This document shows, in pieces, positions 32,883 through 40,740 of a DNA stretch of 64,000 nt (position 1 is the stretch's first letter; every line of letters begins with the position of its first letter). The notes beneath the pieces were generated by a model that saw only the letters and a program-made list of their open reading frames with translations, ran no database searches and had not been told where the DNA came from. This DNA comes from Lentzea aerocolonigenes (GTDB lineage Bacteria; Actinomycetota; Actinomycetes; Mycobacteriales; Pseudonocardiaceae). The position numbers were made by a program, and so were the translations under genes. Location of the stretch: contig NZ_BBOJ01000009.1 of assembly GCF_000974445.1 (NCBI RefSeq), forward strand, positions 1 to 64,000. The letters are read 5' to 3'.

Positions 32883-33627
32883 GGCGGTGGGAGTCCGCAA
32901 GTCGTTCGGCCACACCGAGGTGCTGCGAGGCATCGACCTGGAGGTCGGGCGCGGCGAGGTCGTGTGCCTGCTCGGGCCGTCCGGCGCGGGCAAGAGCACC
33001 TTCCTGCGCTGCGTGAACCACCTGGAGACCATCGACGCCGGCCGGATCTGGGTCGACGGCGTGCCGGTCGGGTTCCGCGCGTCCGGCGGGAAGCTGTTCG
33101 AGCTGCGCGAACACGAGGTGGCTTTTCAACGCCGTGACGTCGGGATGGTGTTCCAGCGGTTCAACCTGTTCCCGCACCGCACGGCGCTGGAGAACGTCAT
33201 GGAGGGCCCGGTCCAGGTGCTGCGGCGGGACCGGGCCGAGGTGCGGGCGGAGTCGCTGGCGTTGCTGGAACGGGTGGGCCTCGCGGAGAAGGCCTCGGCT
33301 CATCCGGCGCAGCTGTCCGGCGGTCAGCAGCAACGTGTTGCGATCGCCCGCGCGCTGGCGATGAAACCCAAGCTGATGCTGTTCGACGAGCCCACGTCCG
33401 CGTTGGACCCGGAGCTGGTCGGCGAGGTGCTCGACGTGATGACCTCGCTGGCCCGCGACGGCATGACGATGATCGTGGTCACTCACGAGATCGGTTTCGC
33501 CCGCTCGGTCGCCGACCGCGTGGTGTTCCTCGTCGACGGAGCGGTGGTGGAGACCGGCACTCCGGCCGACGTGCTGGACAATCCGCAGCAGCCACGTACG
33601 CAACAGTTCCTCGCAAAGGTGCTCTGA
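32869..33627 (+). CDS. polar amino-acid ABC transporter ATP-binding protein
   Basis: A 252-residue ABC ATPase of the GlnQ/HisP type from the ATG at 32869 (a GTG 6 bp upstream is also possible). Walker [10 protein letters not shown], the Q-loop in [12 protein letters not shown], signature [16 protein letters not shown], Walker [14 protein letters not shown] and the H-loop [16 protein letters not shown] are complete. It drives amino-acid uptake by the preceding permease. Its stop is 1 bp before the fusion regulator's start codon. Confidence 0.92.
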   Translation: MALVEAVGVRKSFGHTEVLRGIDLEVGRGEVVCLLGPSGAGKSTFLRCVNHLETIDAGRIWVDGVPVGFRASGGKLFELREHEVAFQRRDVGMVFQRFNLFPHRTALENVMEGPVQVLRRDRAEVRAESLALLERVGLAEKASAHPAQLSGGQQQRVAIARALAMKPKLMLFDEPTSALDPELVGEVLDVMTSLARDGMTMIVVTHEIGFARSVADRVVFLVDGAVVETGTPADVLDNPQQPRTQQFLAKVL

Positions 33628-33628
33628 G

Positions 33629-35290
33629 TTGATCGACGCCTCGTACCTCGCCCAGTTCCGCGAACCGGAGGGGTACCTCGACTTCGCCCGCTTCGGCCCG
33701 CCGTCGCTCCCGGTGGTCACGGCCACCTCGCGCCTGATGGACCAGGCTTCCCTGGCCGGTCCCTCCACAGTAGACACGCTGATGCGCGAGGAACAACGGG
33801 TGAAGGCCGCCGTCGCGCGGTTGTGCCGCACCGACACCGATCACGTGGCGCTGGTGCCGAACACGTCGATCGGCCTGTTCCAGGCGGCGTTCGGGCTGTC
33901 CGGCACGGTCATGTACAGCGCGGCGGAGTTCCCGTCCAACACCTACCCGTGGGTGCGGGCGGGCCTGCCGTCGGTGGTGCTGGACGGCCCGGTGACACCT
34001 GATGCCGTCGCCGCCTCGGTTTCGGGCGTCTCGGCGTTGTCGGTGTCCGCTGTGGACTTCCGTACCGGCTACCGCGCGGACCTGGCCGCGTTGCGCGAGG
34101 CCGTCGGCGACCGGCTGCTGATCGTGGACGGCATCCAGGGCTTCGGCGTGGCCGACGAACCGTGGGAGCTCGCCGACGTGCTGGTGGTCGGCGGTCAGAA
34201 GTGGTTGCGGGCGGGGTGGAGCACCGGTTTCGTCGTGCTGTCGGACCGCGCATTGGAGCGGCTGTCTCCCGTGCTGTCGGGCTGGACCGGCGCGGTGGAC
34301 GCGGGCCTGTTCGACGACGAGGTCCACGAGCCTGCCGCGGACGCCGCCTCGTGGAACATCACGAACCTCTCGCCGGTCGTGTCCGGTGCGTTCGCGGAGG
34401 CACTGGAACTCGTCGAGCTCGCGGGCGTTCCGGCTCTGGACTCCGCGGTGTCGGAGGTCGTCGCCGAACTGGAGGAGATCGTGCTGTCGTGCGGCGGCGA
34501 GATCGTCTCCGCGCGCGACCGGCGGGCGGGGATCCTGGCGTTCACGATGCCCGAGGCCGCTTCCGTGGTGGGGGAGGCGTTGAACGCGTTCGGTGTCACG
34601 GCGACCGTCCGGCCCGAGCACGTCCGGTTGTCGCCGCACGCCACGACGTCGCGCGGAACTCTCGAACGGGTCCGCGCCGCCCTGAAGTCGTTGTCCCGGA
34701 CCGCTTCCTCGCCGGTGCCGGCGGCGTTGTCGGCGCTGGTGCCGACGGTGGACTCGCTCGCCTCGGCGCTCGGCCCGGACACCGAGGTCGTGGTGCACGA
34801 CCTGTCCCGGTTGCCGAACTCCATCATCGCGATCGCGGGCTCGCTGACCGGCCGCCGGGTGGGCGGCCCGATGACGGACCTGTTGCTGGGCCTGGTTCGG
34901 CGCGGCACGACCACGGACATGCCGGGCTACGAGACGTACGCGCCGGACGGGCGGGCGATCTGGTCGTCGACGACGTTCGTGCGCGACGCCTCCGGTGTTG
35001 CCGTGGGTTGCTTGTGCGTCAACAAGCTCGCGGCGCACGAGGCGTCCGGGCCGGTGGAGTCCTTCCCGCAGGACGTGGACACGTTGCAGCGGGTGCTGGT
35101 GGAGAAGGCCATCGCGGACGTCGGCGTGCCCGTCGAGCTGATGAAGAAGGTCCACAAGTCGCAGGTCGTGCGGGTGCTGGACGAGGCAGGGTTCTTCCTG
35201 ATCCGCGACTCGGTCGACCACCTGGCGGGAGTCCTGGAGGTCACCCGCTACACGATCTACAACTACCTCAACGAGAACCGGGGCACCTGA
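33629..35290 (+). CDS. class V aminotransferase fused to a YheO/DauR-type PAS-HTH regulator
   Basis: A 553-residue two-part protein starting with TTG. Residues 1 to about 350 are a fold-type I PLP enzyme of aminotransferase class V: VPNTSIGLFQAAFGL for the phosphate site, the cofactor Asp167 in LLIVDGIQGFG and the Schiff-base Lys191 in VVGGQKWLRAGWSTGF. Residues about 365-480 match the YheO-like PAS domain (TEVVVHDLSRLPNSIIAIAG, TTFVRDASGVAVGCLCVN) and residues about 490-550 the DauR-type HTH (VVRVLDEAGFFLIRDSVDHL, AGVLEVTRYTIYNYLNE). It resembles MocR regulators in concept, but with different parts and reversed order. It is the last gene of the amino-acid ABC operon and probably senses or processes the imported compound. 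Confidence 0.85.
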   Translation: MIDASYLAQFREPEGYLDFARFGPPSLPVVTATSRLMDQASLAGPSTVDTLMREEQRVKAAVARLCRTDTDHVALVPNTSIGLFQAAFGLSGTVMYSAAEFPSNTYPWVRAGLPSVVLDGPVTPDAVAASVSGVSALSVSAVDFRTGYRADLAALREAVGDRLLIVDGIQGFGVADEPWELADVLVVGGQKWLRAGWSTGFVVLSDRALERLSPVLSGWTGAVDAGLFDDEVHEPAADAASWNITNLSPVVSGAFAEALELVELAGVPALDSAVSEVVAELEEIVLSCGGEIVSARDRRAGILAFTMPEAASVVGEALNAFGVTATVRPEHVRLSPHATTSRGTLERVRAALKSLSRTASSPVPAALSALVPTVDSLASALGPDTEVVVHDLSRLPNSIIAIAGSLTGRRVGGPMTDLLLGLVRRGTTTDMPGYETYAPDGRAIWSSTTFVRDASGVAVGCLCVNKLAAHEASGPVESFPQDVDTLQRVLVEKAIADVGVPVELMKKVHKSQVVRVLDEAGFFLIRDSVDHLAGVLEVTRYTIYNYLNENRGT

Positions 35291-35454
35291 TCACCTTCGG
35301 TTGCAACCTGCGGCTGTACGCGTGTGCCGCCGATCCGACGCACCAGCACGTCGCCAAAAAGCAGTAGGCGGATTCGTTCGGGCGTGAAGGGTTCTTGCAA
35401 CTTTCGTCTTCCTTTCTGTGCGACACGGAATAACCCCATTGCGCCAGTAGGCGG

Positions 35455-35508
35455 TTGTTGGGCCGAAATCGACTCGTTACCGTGCTGTACTGGCTGGCGA
35501 GTGCCAGT
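35455..35508 (+). promoter_or_regulatory. promoter and 5' leader inverted repeat of the secreted protease gene
   Basis: TTGTTG (35455-35460), a 17-base spacer and TACCGT (35478-35483) form a good promoter. Just downstream, ACTGGC (35489-35494) and GCCAGT (35503-35508) are inverted around 8 bases. The repeat would lie at the start of the transcript or serve as an operator. The rest of the 245-bp gap from 35291 is AT-richer than its surroundings and contains no other feature I can support. Confidence 0.5.
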
Positions 35509-35535
35509 GTGAAATCAGTTCCTGAGGGGGGAACA

Positions 35536-36549
35536 ATGATATTCGCCCGAAGATCGATCATTGGCGTTTTCTCCGGACTGACGCTTGTCGCGTCAATAGC
35601 GGTCGCCGTTCCGGCGAATGCCGAATCTGCGGCGAAAACGGACTCGATCGCCGGCACGTCCGCAGTCGTGTGGGACGAGAGCGCTCGCGCCGAGCGCAAG
35701 GTTTCCTCCGCCGAAGCCCAGCGGATCGTCAACGAGTACTGGACACCGGAACGGATCGCCGCGGCCAAGCCCGCCGTCGCCACCGCCGGCCCGACGGCGA
35801 AGTCGAACGCGACGACGTCGGCCGTGACGGGGAAGGCCGCGAACGGCTCCGCCCCGGCGGCACCGACGGTGACCGGCGGCCCGTCGGCCCAGGACGCCTG
35901 GTTCTCCTACACCACCGGCAAGATCTACTTCGTCGACCCGCGGAACAACGGCGGCTACCAGTGCTCCGGCAGTGCCGTGAACAGCGCCTCCAAGAGCCTC
36001 GTCGTCACCGCCGGCCACTGCGCGGTCGTGGGCGGCGGCAACGGGCAGGTCATGCGGAACTGGGTCTTCATCCCGGGCTACCAGAACGGCTCCGAGCCGC
36101 GTGGACGGTTCGCCGCCTACTGGTTCCACTACTCCACGGGCTGGTCGGTCCGCAACGACTGGCAGCGCGACTTCGCGTGGGTCGTGACCTACGCCAACAG
36201 CTCCGGCCAGAAAGTGGTCAACGCGGCGGGCGGCCACGGCTTCCGCTACAACGGCAGCTACAGCCGTTACGTGCACGTCGCCGGGTATCCCGGAAACAAG
36301 GACAACGGTCAGGTGCAGTGGTACTGCTGGGGAACGACCGACCGGTGGCCGAGCGCGAATGCCTATCGACTCGGCTGCAATTTCGGCGGCGGTGCCAGTG
36401 GTGGGCCGTGGCTCGAGGACTACCAGTCCAACGGCCTCGGTTACGTGATCAGTGCGACCCAGGGACTTCTCGACGGCAACAATTCCGGGCCGTATTATGA
36501 CAGCCACGTGAATGACGTCTTCAACAACGCGAAGAACCAAACGCCGTAA
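35536..36549 (+). CDS. secreted trypsin-like serine protease with propeptide
   Basis: The ATG at 35536 has GAGGGGGG before it and starts a signal peptide (FARRSIIGVFSGLTLVASIA, cleavage near ANA). Of the 337 residues, about 30-125 form a propeptide with the motif EYWTPERIAAAKP and an Ala/Thr-rich linker. The chymotrypsin-fold domain follows with His161 (TAGHC), Asp212 (QRDFAWV) and Ser288 (GGASGGPW). The domain looks like V8/glutamyl-endopeptidase relatives of actinobacteria. AT-rich codons at both ends of the gene stand out. The next gene encodes a small membrane protein carrying the same YWTxERxxxAKP motif. Confidence 0.88.
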   Translation: MIFARRSIIGVFSGLTLVASIAVAVPANAESAAKTDSIAGTSAVVWDESARAERKVSSAEAQRIVNEYWTPERIAAAKPAVATAGPTAKSNATTSAVTGKAANGSAPAAPTVTGGPSAQDAWFSYTTGKIYFVDPRNNGGYQCSGSAVNSASKSLVVTAGHCAVVGGGNGQVMRNWVFIPGYQNGSEPRGRFAAYWFHYSTGWSVRNDWQRDFAWVVTYANSSGQKVVNAAGGHGFRYNGSYSRYVHVAGYPGNKDNGQVQWYCWGTTDRWPSANAYRLGCNFGGGASGGPWLEDYQSNGLGYVISATQGLLDGNNSGPYYDSHVNDVFNNAKNQTP

Positions 36550-36558
36550 GGAGCCTCC

Positions 36559-36789
36559 ATGAGCACCCGCACGGTTGTGGTGGTAGCGCTGGTCGCGGCG
36601 ACTGTCGTGGTGGGCGCCTCCGTGATCGCGGGGTTGCGGGGCACGGCTGGTCCGGCCGCACCGGCGGATCCCGCCGGTGCGGAGGTCGCCGATTCGCCGG
36701 CGGAGCACACCGACCCGGACTACTGGACCGAGGAACGCATGCGTGACGCGAAGCCGGTCCCGATGCCGCAACCGCCTGCGGGTGGCTGA
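36559..36789 (+). CDS. small membrane-anchored protein carrying the protease propeptide motif
   Basis: A 76-residue protein that begins 9 bp after the protease stop, with AAGGAG before its ATG. It has an N-terminal membrane helix or signal (TVVVVALVAATVVVGASVIA), a Pro/Ala-rich stretch and then DYWTEERMRDAKPVPMPQPP. This tail repeats the propeptide motif of the upstream protease (EYWTPERIAAAKP). It may act as a separate inhibitor, chaperone or anchor for that protease. I know no characterised homologue. A terminator follows directly. Confidence 0.75.
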   Translation: MSTRTVVVVALVAATVVVGASVIAGLRGTAGPAAPADPAGAEVADSPAEHTDPDYWTEERMRDAKPVPMPQPPAGG

Positions 36790-36809
36790 GGGCGCAGCGA
36801 AGTACGAGT

Positions 36810-36841
36810 GAGGCCCATCCCCGCCGCAGGGGGTGGGCCTC
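36810..36841 (+). terminator. hairpin terminator after the protease operon
   Basis: GAGGCCCATCCCC (36810-36822) pairs with GGGGGTGGGCCTC (36829-36841) with one T-G pair and a 6-base loop. It ends the protease/small protein operon and lies 13 bp from the converging DUF397 gene. No T-run follows. Confidence 0.75.
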
Positions 36842-36854
36842 CGTGCTGTCGTGA

Positions 36855-37037
36855 TCAGCGCGAGGCGATCCAGCCGACGAGCGCGCTCCAGGCAGGGGAG
36901 GAGAATGCGAGGACGTCGCCGCTCGCGTTCTTCGAGTCCCGAACCAGCGCGTCGTGGGCCAGCGACACCTCGACGCAGTTGCTGTCCTCCGACCCGCCGC
37001 TGTAGCTGCTCTTACGCCAGAGGCGCTCCTGAGTCAT
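36855..37037 (-). CDS. DUF397 protein
   Basis: A 60-residue protein with the DUF397 core: WRKSSYSGGSEDSNCVEVS, the turn VRDSKN, and the end FSSPAWSALVGWI. These small proteins come next to XRE/DUF5753 regulators in actinobacteria and in some pairs behave as antitoxin- or anti-regulator-like partners. Its start overlaps the XRE gene by 26 bp, so the two are tightly coupled. Start chosen at the ATG at 37035-37037. Confidence 0.9.
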   Translation of the reverse strand: MTQERLWRKSSYSGGSEDSNCVEVSLAHDALVRDSKNASGDVLAFSSPAWSALVGWIASR

Positions 37038-37851
37038 CGTGTTCCCTTCGCGGTCGGCCGACGTAGTCCGCCAGCATGCTCCGCGATTGTTCCGCACCCA
37101 AGGCGAACTGATCCAGGCGATCGAAGATCAGCCGGGACCGTGCGATGGCACCGGGATCCTGTACGAACACCTTCGCGTGGTCGGTGTCGCTGAAGATCAC
37201 CGGCCGCGACTTGTCGAACTCCCACAGGACGCAGTCGCTGGCGAGCACTGGTGCGTTGGCCGGGACGATTCGAATGACGTGGGTGTCGAACAGCAACCTG
37301 GCGTACTGGTCCTCCATGATCTCGCTGTTGCCGACCTGCAGCTGCAGCGCATGCTGATGGACGTAGAACAAACAAGTCGGCCGATTGTGTCGGCGCAGGA
37401 TCGCTTGGCGATCGGTTCGGAACTGCACCAGAGTCGGGATGCGCTCCTCAGTGATCATTCCGGTCATCCGGTAGATGCCTTCGGCGTACTCCGGCGTTTG
37501 CAGGAGGCCGGGCACCGCTTGCGAGTCGTAGCTGATGATCGTCGTGGCGGTGGACTCGGCCATGGCGAGCGTGCGGAGGTTGCCGGACACCTGAACGAAG
37601 TACTCGTCGAACGCGTAGTGGTAGCGGCGCTTGAAGTCCGTCACGTAGTCGATGTCCTTGCCGCACATCGACAAGTACTGGATGAGGTCGATCTCGCTGG
37701 CGCGCGCCTTGCCGTGCTCGATGGTTGACATCTTGCTGGGGTCCCAGCCGAGCTTCTTCGCGAGCTCGTTGCTCTTGAGGCCGGTGCACGTCTCTCGCAG
37801 CCTCCGGAGCTCGTCGCCCAGGTCCCTGCTGTACGCGGTGGAGGGAGTCAT
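37012..37851 (-). CDS. XRE-family regulator with DUF5753 domain (WhiJ-like)
   Basis: A 279-residue protein with an N-terminal helix-turn-helix (LRRLRETCTGLKSNELAKKL, then GWDPSKMSTIEHGKA) and a long DUF5753 domain (QAVPGLLQTPEYAEGIYRMT, RTDRQAILRR, VFVQDPGAIARSRLIFDRLD). Such proteins act with a DUF397 partner in development and secondary-metabolism control in Streptomyces (WhiJ/BldB context). The downstream DUF397 gene overlaps it. The palindrome TTGTATTCAATACAA lies 16 bp upstream of its start and is the likely autoregulatory site. Confidence 0.9.
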   Translation of the reverse strand: MTPSTAYSRDLGDELRRLRETCTGLKSNELAKKLGWDPSKMSTIEHGKARASEIDLIQYLSMCGKDIDYVTDFKRRYHYAFDEYFVQVSGNLRTLAMAESTATTIISYDSQAVPGLLQTPEYAEGIYRMTGMITEERIPTLVQFRTDRQAILRRHNRPTCLFYVHQHALQLQVGNSEIMEDQYARLLFDTHVIRIVPANAPVLASDCVLWEFDKSRPVIFSDTDHAKVFVQDPGAIARSRLIFDRLDQFALGAEQSRSMLADYVGRPRREHDDSGAPLA

Positions 37852-37867
37852 GCGTCGACGCTATGGG

Positions 37868-37882
37868 TTGTATTCAATACAA
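37868..37882 (-). promoter_or_regulatory. odd palindrome upstream of the XRE/DUF397 pair
   Basis: TTGTATTCAATACAA is a perfect 7+1+7 palindrome in an otherwise GC-rich setting, 16 bp upstream of the XRE start codon. Its AT-rich sequence could include the -10 region. Probable operator for the XRE protein, judged from symmetry and position. Confidence 0.55.
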
Positions 37883-37979
37883 GAAGCCGCTCGTTCGGGT
37901 GAAAACGGTGGCGGACCGGTTCTTCTTTCCCGCAGCTTGCATCTTTCGCTTAACGACATCTCGTGTTTACCGTTCAGGT

Positions 37980-40280
37980 GTGAGAGCGCTCTCAAAGGTG
38001 AGATGGCTGGCCGGCCTGGCCGCCGCAGCGATTGCCCTGTCGTCACTGGCGTCGTCCACCGCCGCGTCCGCGGCCGAGGACTACACGCAGAACGTGACGG
38101 CGCTGGACGCCACTCAGGCGAGGATCAACTTCACGCCGACGACCCCTGCCCTGTACGTCGACGTGCACTACCTGATCACCGGTACTCCGCAGCAGAACTT
38201 CCGCATGACCAACAACGCCGGCACCTGGCAGAAGACCGTCGGGTCGCTGTCGTCGGGCACGGTGATCGAGTACTGGTTCACCTACGAGAAGAGCGGGCCG
38301 CAGTACGACACCCCGCACTTCACCTACACGCACGGCAGCGCGCCGCAGCAGGTCGCGACGCCGTCGTTCAGCCCGCCCGGTGGCGCGTACACGTCCGGGC
38401 AGACCGTGACGATCACGACCGCGACGAGCGGCGCGACCATCCGGTACACAGTGGACGGTTCCACGCCGACCGCGAGCTCTCCCGTCTACAGCGGGCCGAT
38501 CTCCGTGCCCACCAGCCGGACCGTCAACGCCATCGGCATCAAGGCGGGTCTCACGAACTCCGCCGTGGCGAGCGCGACCTACACGATCGGCACGCAGCAG
38601 GGGTGCGTCCAGTCGGACACCCCGAACTTCGGGCCGAACACGCGGATCTTCGACCCGAGCATGTCGGCTGCCAGCATCCAAGCGCAGCTCGACACCGACT
38701 TCAACAACCAGAAGGACACGCTGACCGCGCAGATGGCGCCGCGCCGGGTCGCGCACCTCTTCAAGCCCGGCACCTACAACGTCCACGACGACGTCGGTTA
38801 CTACACGTCGGTCTCGGGTCTCGGGCGCAACCCCGGTGACGTCGTGATCAACGGCGACATCACTGTCGACGCGTTCAACGAGTCCGACAAGGGCGTGGCG
38901 CTGCAGAACTTCTGGCGCTCGGCCGAGAACATGGCGGTCAACCCGAGCAGCGGCACCAACCGGTGGGCCGTGGCGCAGGCCGCGCCGTTCCGCCGCATGG
39001 ACATCCGCGGCAACCTGGCGCTCTACCCCGCGAGTTACGGCTTCGCGAGCGGTGGCTACACGGCCGACACCCGCGTGTCCGGTCAGACGGCGTCCATCTC
39101 GCAGCAGCAGTGGTACACGCGCGATTCCAACTACGGCAGCTGGGACGGCGGCGTCTGGAACATGGTGTTCTCCGGAACGCCTGGTGCGCCCGCGAACACG
39201 TTCCCGTCGCCGCCGGAGACGACGCTCGCGACGACGCCGGTCTCGCGTGACGTGCCCTACCTCTACTTCGAGACGGGCAAGTACCGGGTGTTCCTGCCCT
39301 CGTTGCGCACCAACGCTTCCGGGGCTTCGTGGATCAACGGCGGCACGCCGGGCACCTCGTTGCCGATGAGCCAGTTCTACGTCGTCAAGGCAGGTGACAC
39401 CGCCTCGACGATCAACGCGGCGCTGGCGCAGGGCTGCAACCTGTTCTTCACGCCCGGCATCTACAACGTCGACCAGACGATCAACGTGACCCGCCCGAAC
39501 ACCGTCGTCCTGGGCATCGGGTACGCGACGATCGTGCCGCAGAACGGCGTCACCGCGATGCAGGTCGCCGACGTCGACGGCGTGCGGATCAAGGGCATCC
39601 TGTTCGACGCGGGCACGACCCTGTCTCCGTCGCTGCTCACCGTCGGCCCGTCGGGTTCGTCGGCGTCGCACGCGTCCAACCCGACGACGTTGCAGGACGT
39701 GTTCTTCCGGGTCGGCGGGGCCGTGGCGGGCAAGGCGACCAACAGCCTGGTCGTCAACAGCCACAACACGATCATCGACCACACCTGGATCTGGCGCGCC
39801 GACCACGGCAACGCCGGCACCTGGGGCTGGAACGAGGCGATCGGTGACACGGGCCTGGTGGTGAACGGCAACGACGTGCTGGCGACCGGGTTGTTCGTCG
39901 AGCACTACCAGAAGTACCAGGTGATCTGGAACGGCGAGCGCGGGCGGACGATCTTCTTCCAGAACGAGATGCCCTACGACGTGCCGAACCAGGCGTCTTG
40001 GAACAGGCCGAACGGGCAGGCCGGGTACGCGGCCTACAAGGTCGGCGACAACGTCACCACGCACGAGGCGTGGGGGCTGGGCAGCTACTGCTTCTTCAAC
40101 GTCAACCCGTCGGTGCGCGCCGAGAACGCGTTCGAGGTGCCGCAGCGGTCCGGAGTGAGGATGCACAACCTGCTGACCGTGTCGCTCAACTACCAGGGAA
40201 CGATCACCCACGTGATCAACAACGTGGGTGCGGTGACGCCGCCGGGCACGGTGCCGGTGAACGTCGTCAACTACCCGTAG
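37980..40280 (+). CDS. large secreted CBM56 + chitobiase-C-like + beta-helix protein (GH55-like)
   Basis: The GTG at 37980 begins a signal peptide (VRALSKVRWLAGLAAAAIAL, cleavage near ASA) and gives 766 residues. Residues about 32-120 look like a CBM56 beta-1,3-glucan-binding module (VDVHYLITGTPQQNFRMTNN, IEYWFTYEKSGPQYDTPHF). Residues about 125-200 are a chitobiase/HEX C-terminal-like fold (GATIRYTVDGSTPTASSPVY). The remaining 560 residues form a right-handed beta-helix of the GH55/pectin-lyase kind in two halves, each starting with a segment like LFFTPGIYNVDQTINV. It probably binds and may cleave beta-glucan in fungal walls. The catalytic residues are not identified. A CebR-like operator overlaps its start. 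Confidence 0.78.
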   Translation: MRALSKVRWLAGLAAAAIALSSLASSTAASAAEDYTQNVTALDATQARINFTPTTPALYVDVHYLITGTPQQNFRMTNNAGTWQKTVGSLSSGTVIEYWFTYEKSGPQYDTPHFTYTHGSAPQQVATPSFSPPGGAYTSGQTVTITTATSGATIRYTVDGSTPTASSPVYSGPISVPTSRTVNAIGIKAGLTNSAVASATYTIGTQQGCVQSDTPNFGPNTRIFDPSMSAASIQAQLDTDFNNQKDTLTAQMAPRRVAHLFKPGTYNVHDDVGYYTSVSGLGRNPGDVVINGDITVDAFNESDKGVALQNFWRSAENMAVNPSSGTNRWAVAQAAPFRRMDIRGNLALYPASYGFASGGYTADTRVSGQTASISQQQWYTRDSNYGSWDGGVWNMVFSGTPGAPANTFPSPPETTLATTPVSRDVPYLYFETGKYRVFLPSLRTNASGASWINGGTPGTSLPMSQFYVVKAGDTASTINAALAQGCNLFFTPGIYNVDQTINVTRPNTVVLGIGYATIVPQNGVTAMQVADVDGVRIKGILFDAGTTLSPSLLTVGPSGSSASHASNPTTLQDVFFRVGGAVAGKATNSLVVNSHNTIIDHTWIWRADHGNAGTWGWNEAIGDTGLVVNGNDVLATGLFVEHYQKYQVIWNGERGRTIFFQNEMPYDVPNQASWNRPNGQAGYAAYKVGDNVTTHEAWGLGSYCFFNVNPSVRAENAFEVPQRSGVRMHNLLTVSLNYQGTITHVINNVGAVTPPGTVPVNVVNYP
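37981..37994 (+). promoter_or_regulatory. CebR-like LacI-family operator overlapping the start codon
   Basis: TGAGAGCGCTCTCA is a perfect 14-base palindrome. It differs by two symmetric bases from the CebR box of Streptomyces, TGGGAGCGCTCCCA, which represses cellulose- and glucan-utilisation genes until cello-oligosaccharides are present. It lies across the second base of the GTG start and the next codons, where a bound repressor would block transcription initiation or elongation. Confidence 0.65.
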
Positions 40281-40290
40281 CGTCAGGACG

Positions 40291-40322
40291 TCGGGCCCGC
40301 CGGCAGCCGTCGGCGGGCCCGA
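40291..40322 (+). terminator. rho-independent terminator after the CBM56 protein gene
   Basis: TCGGGCCCGCCG (40291-40302) pairs perfectly with CGGCGGGCCCGA (40311-40322), followed by TTTCGTTT. It lies 10 bp after the stop codon. Confidence 0.88.
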
Positions 40323-40359
40323 TTTCGTTTCACGGGTGCGGCGTTGCATGATGCGTGGC

Positions 40360-40740
40360 ATGTCGATCGAGCGGGGCGCCGAGTTCGCCGAGTTCTGGGC
40401 AGAGCGGCACCTGTGCACGCTGTCCACCGTGCGTCCGGACGGGACTCCCCACGTGGTTCCGGTGGGTGTGACGCTCGACGCCGAGGCCGGCATCGCGCGG
40501 ATCATCACGCACGGCGCGTCGTGGAAGGTCAAGCACGTGCGCAAGGCCGGGTACGCGGCGGTGTGCCAGGTGGACGGTCGCCGGTGGTCGACGCTGGAGG
40601 GGCCCGCGGTCGTTCGCGAGGACGCGGCGTCCGTGGACGAGGCCGTGCGGCGGTACGCGCTGAGGTACCGGCAGCCTCGGGTCAACCCCGAGCGCGTGGT
40701 GATCGAGATCCAGGTGAAGCGTGTCACCGGCACCGTCTGA
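40360..40740 (+). CDS. pyridoxamine 5'-phosphate oxidase-fold (F420/FMN) protein
   Basis: A 126-residue split-barrel protein: FWAERHLCTLSTVRPDGTPH, VVPVGVTLD, IITHGASWKVKHVRKAGYAA, VCQVDGRRWSTLEGPAVV. This is the PPOX class that binds FMN or F420 and reduces small molecules, common in actinobacteria. The ATG at 40360 matches the family length; ATGs at 40348 and 40351 are possible. The last 20 bp overlap cobL, so it is probably co-expressed with the cobalamin genes. A direct role in cobalamin synthesis is not known. Confidence 0.82.
   Translation: MSIERGAEFAEFWAERHLCTLSTVRPDGTPHVVPVGVTLDAEAGIARIITHGASWKVKHVRKAGYAAVCQVDGRRWSTLEGPAVVREDAASVDEAVRRYALRYRQPRVNPERVVIEIQVKRVTGTV

Noticed and set aside
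38043..40733. 896-residue open frame on the minus strand
   Set aside because: It is the antisense shadow of the CBM56/beta-helix gene. Its translation is Arg/Val/His-rich without any domain, as expected opposite GC-rich coding DNA.
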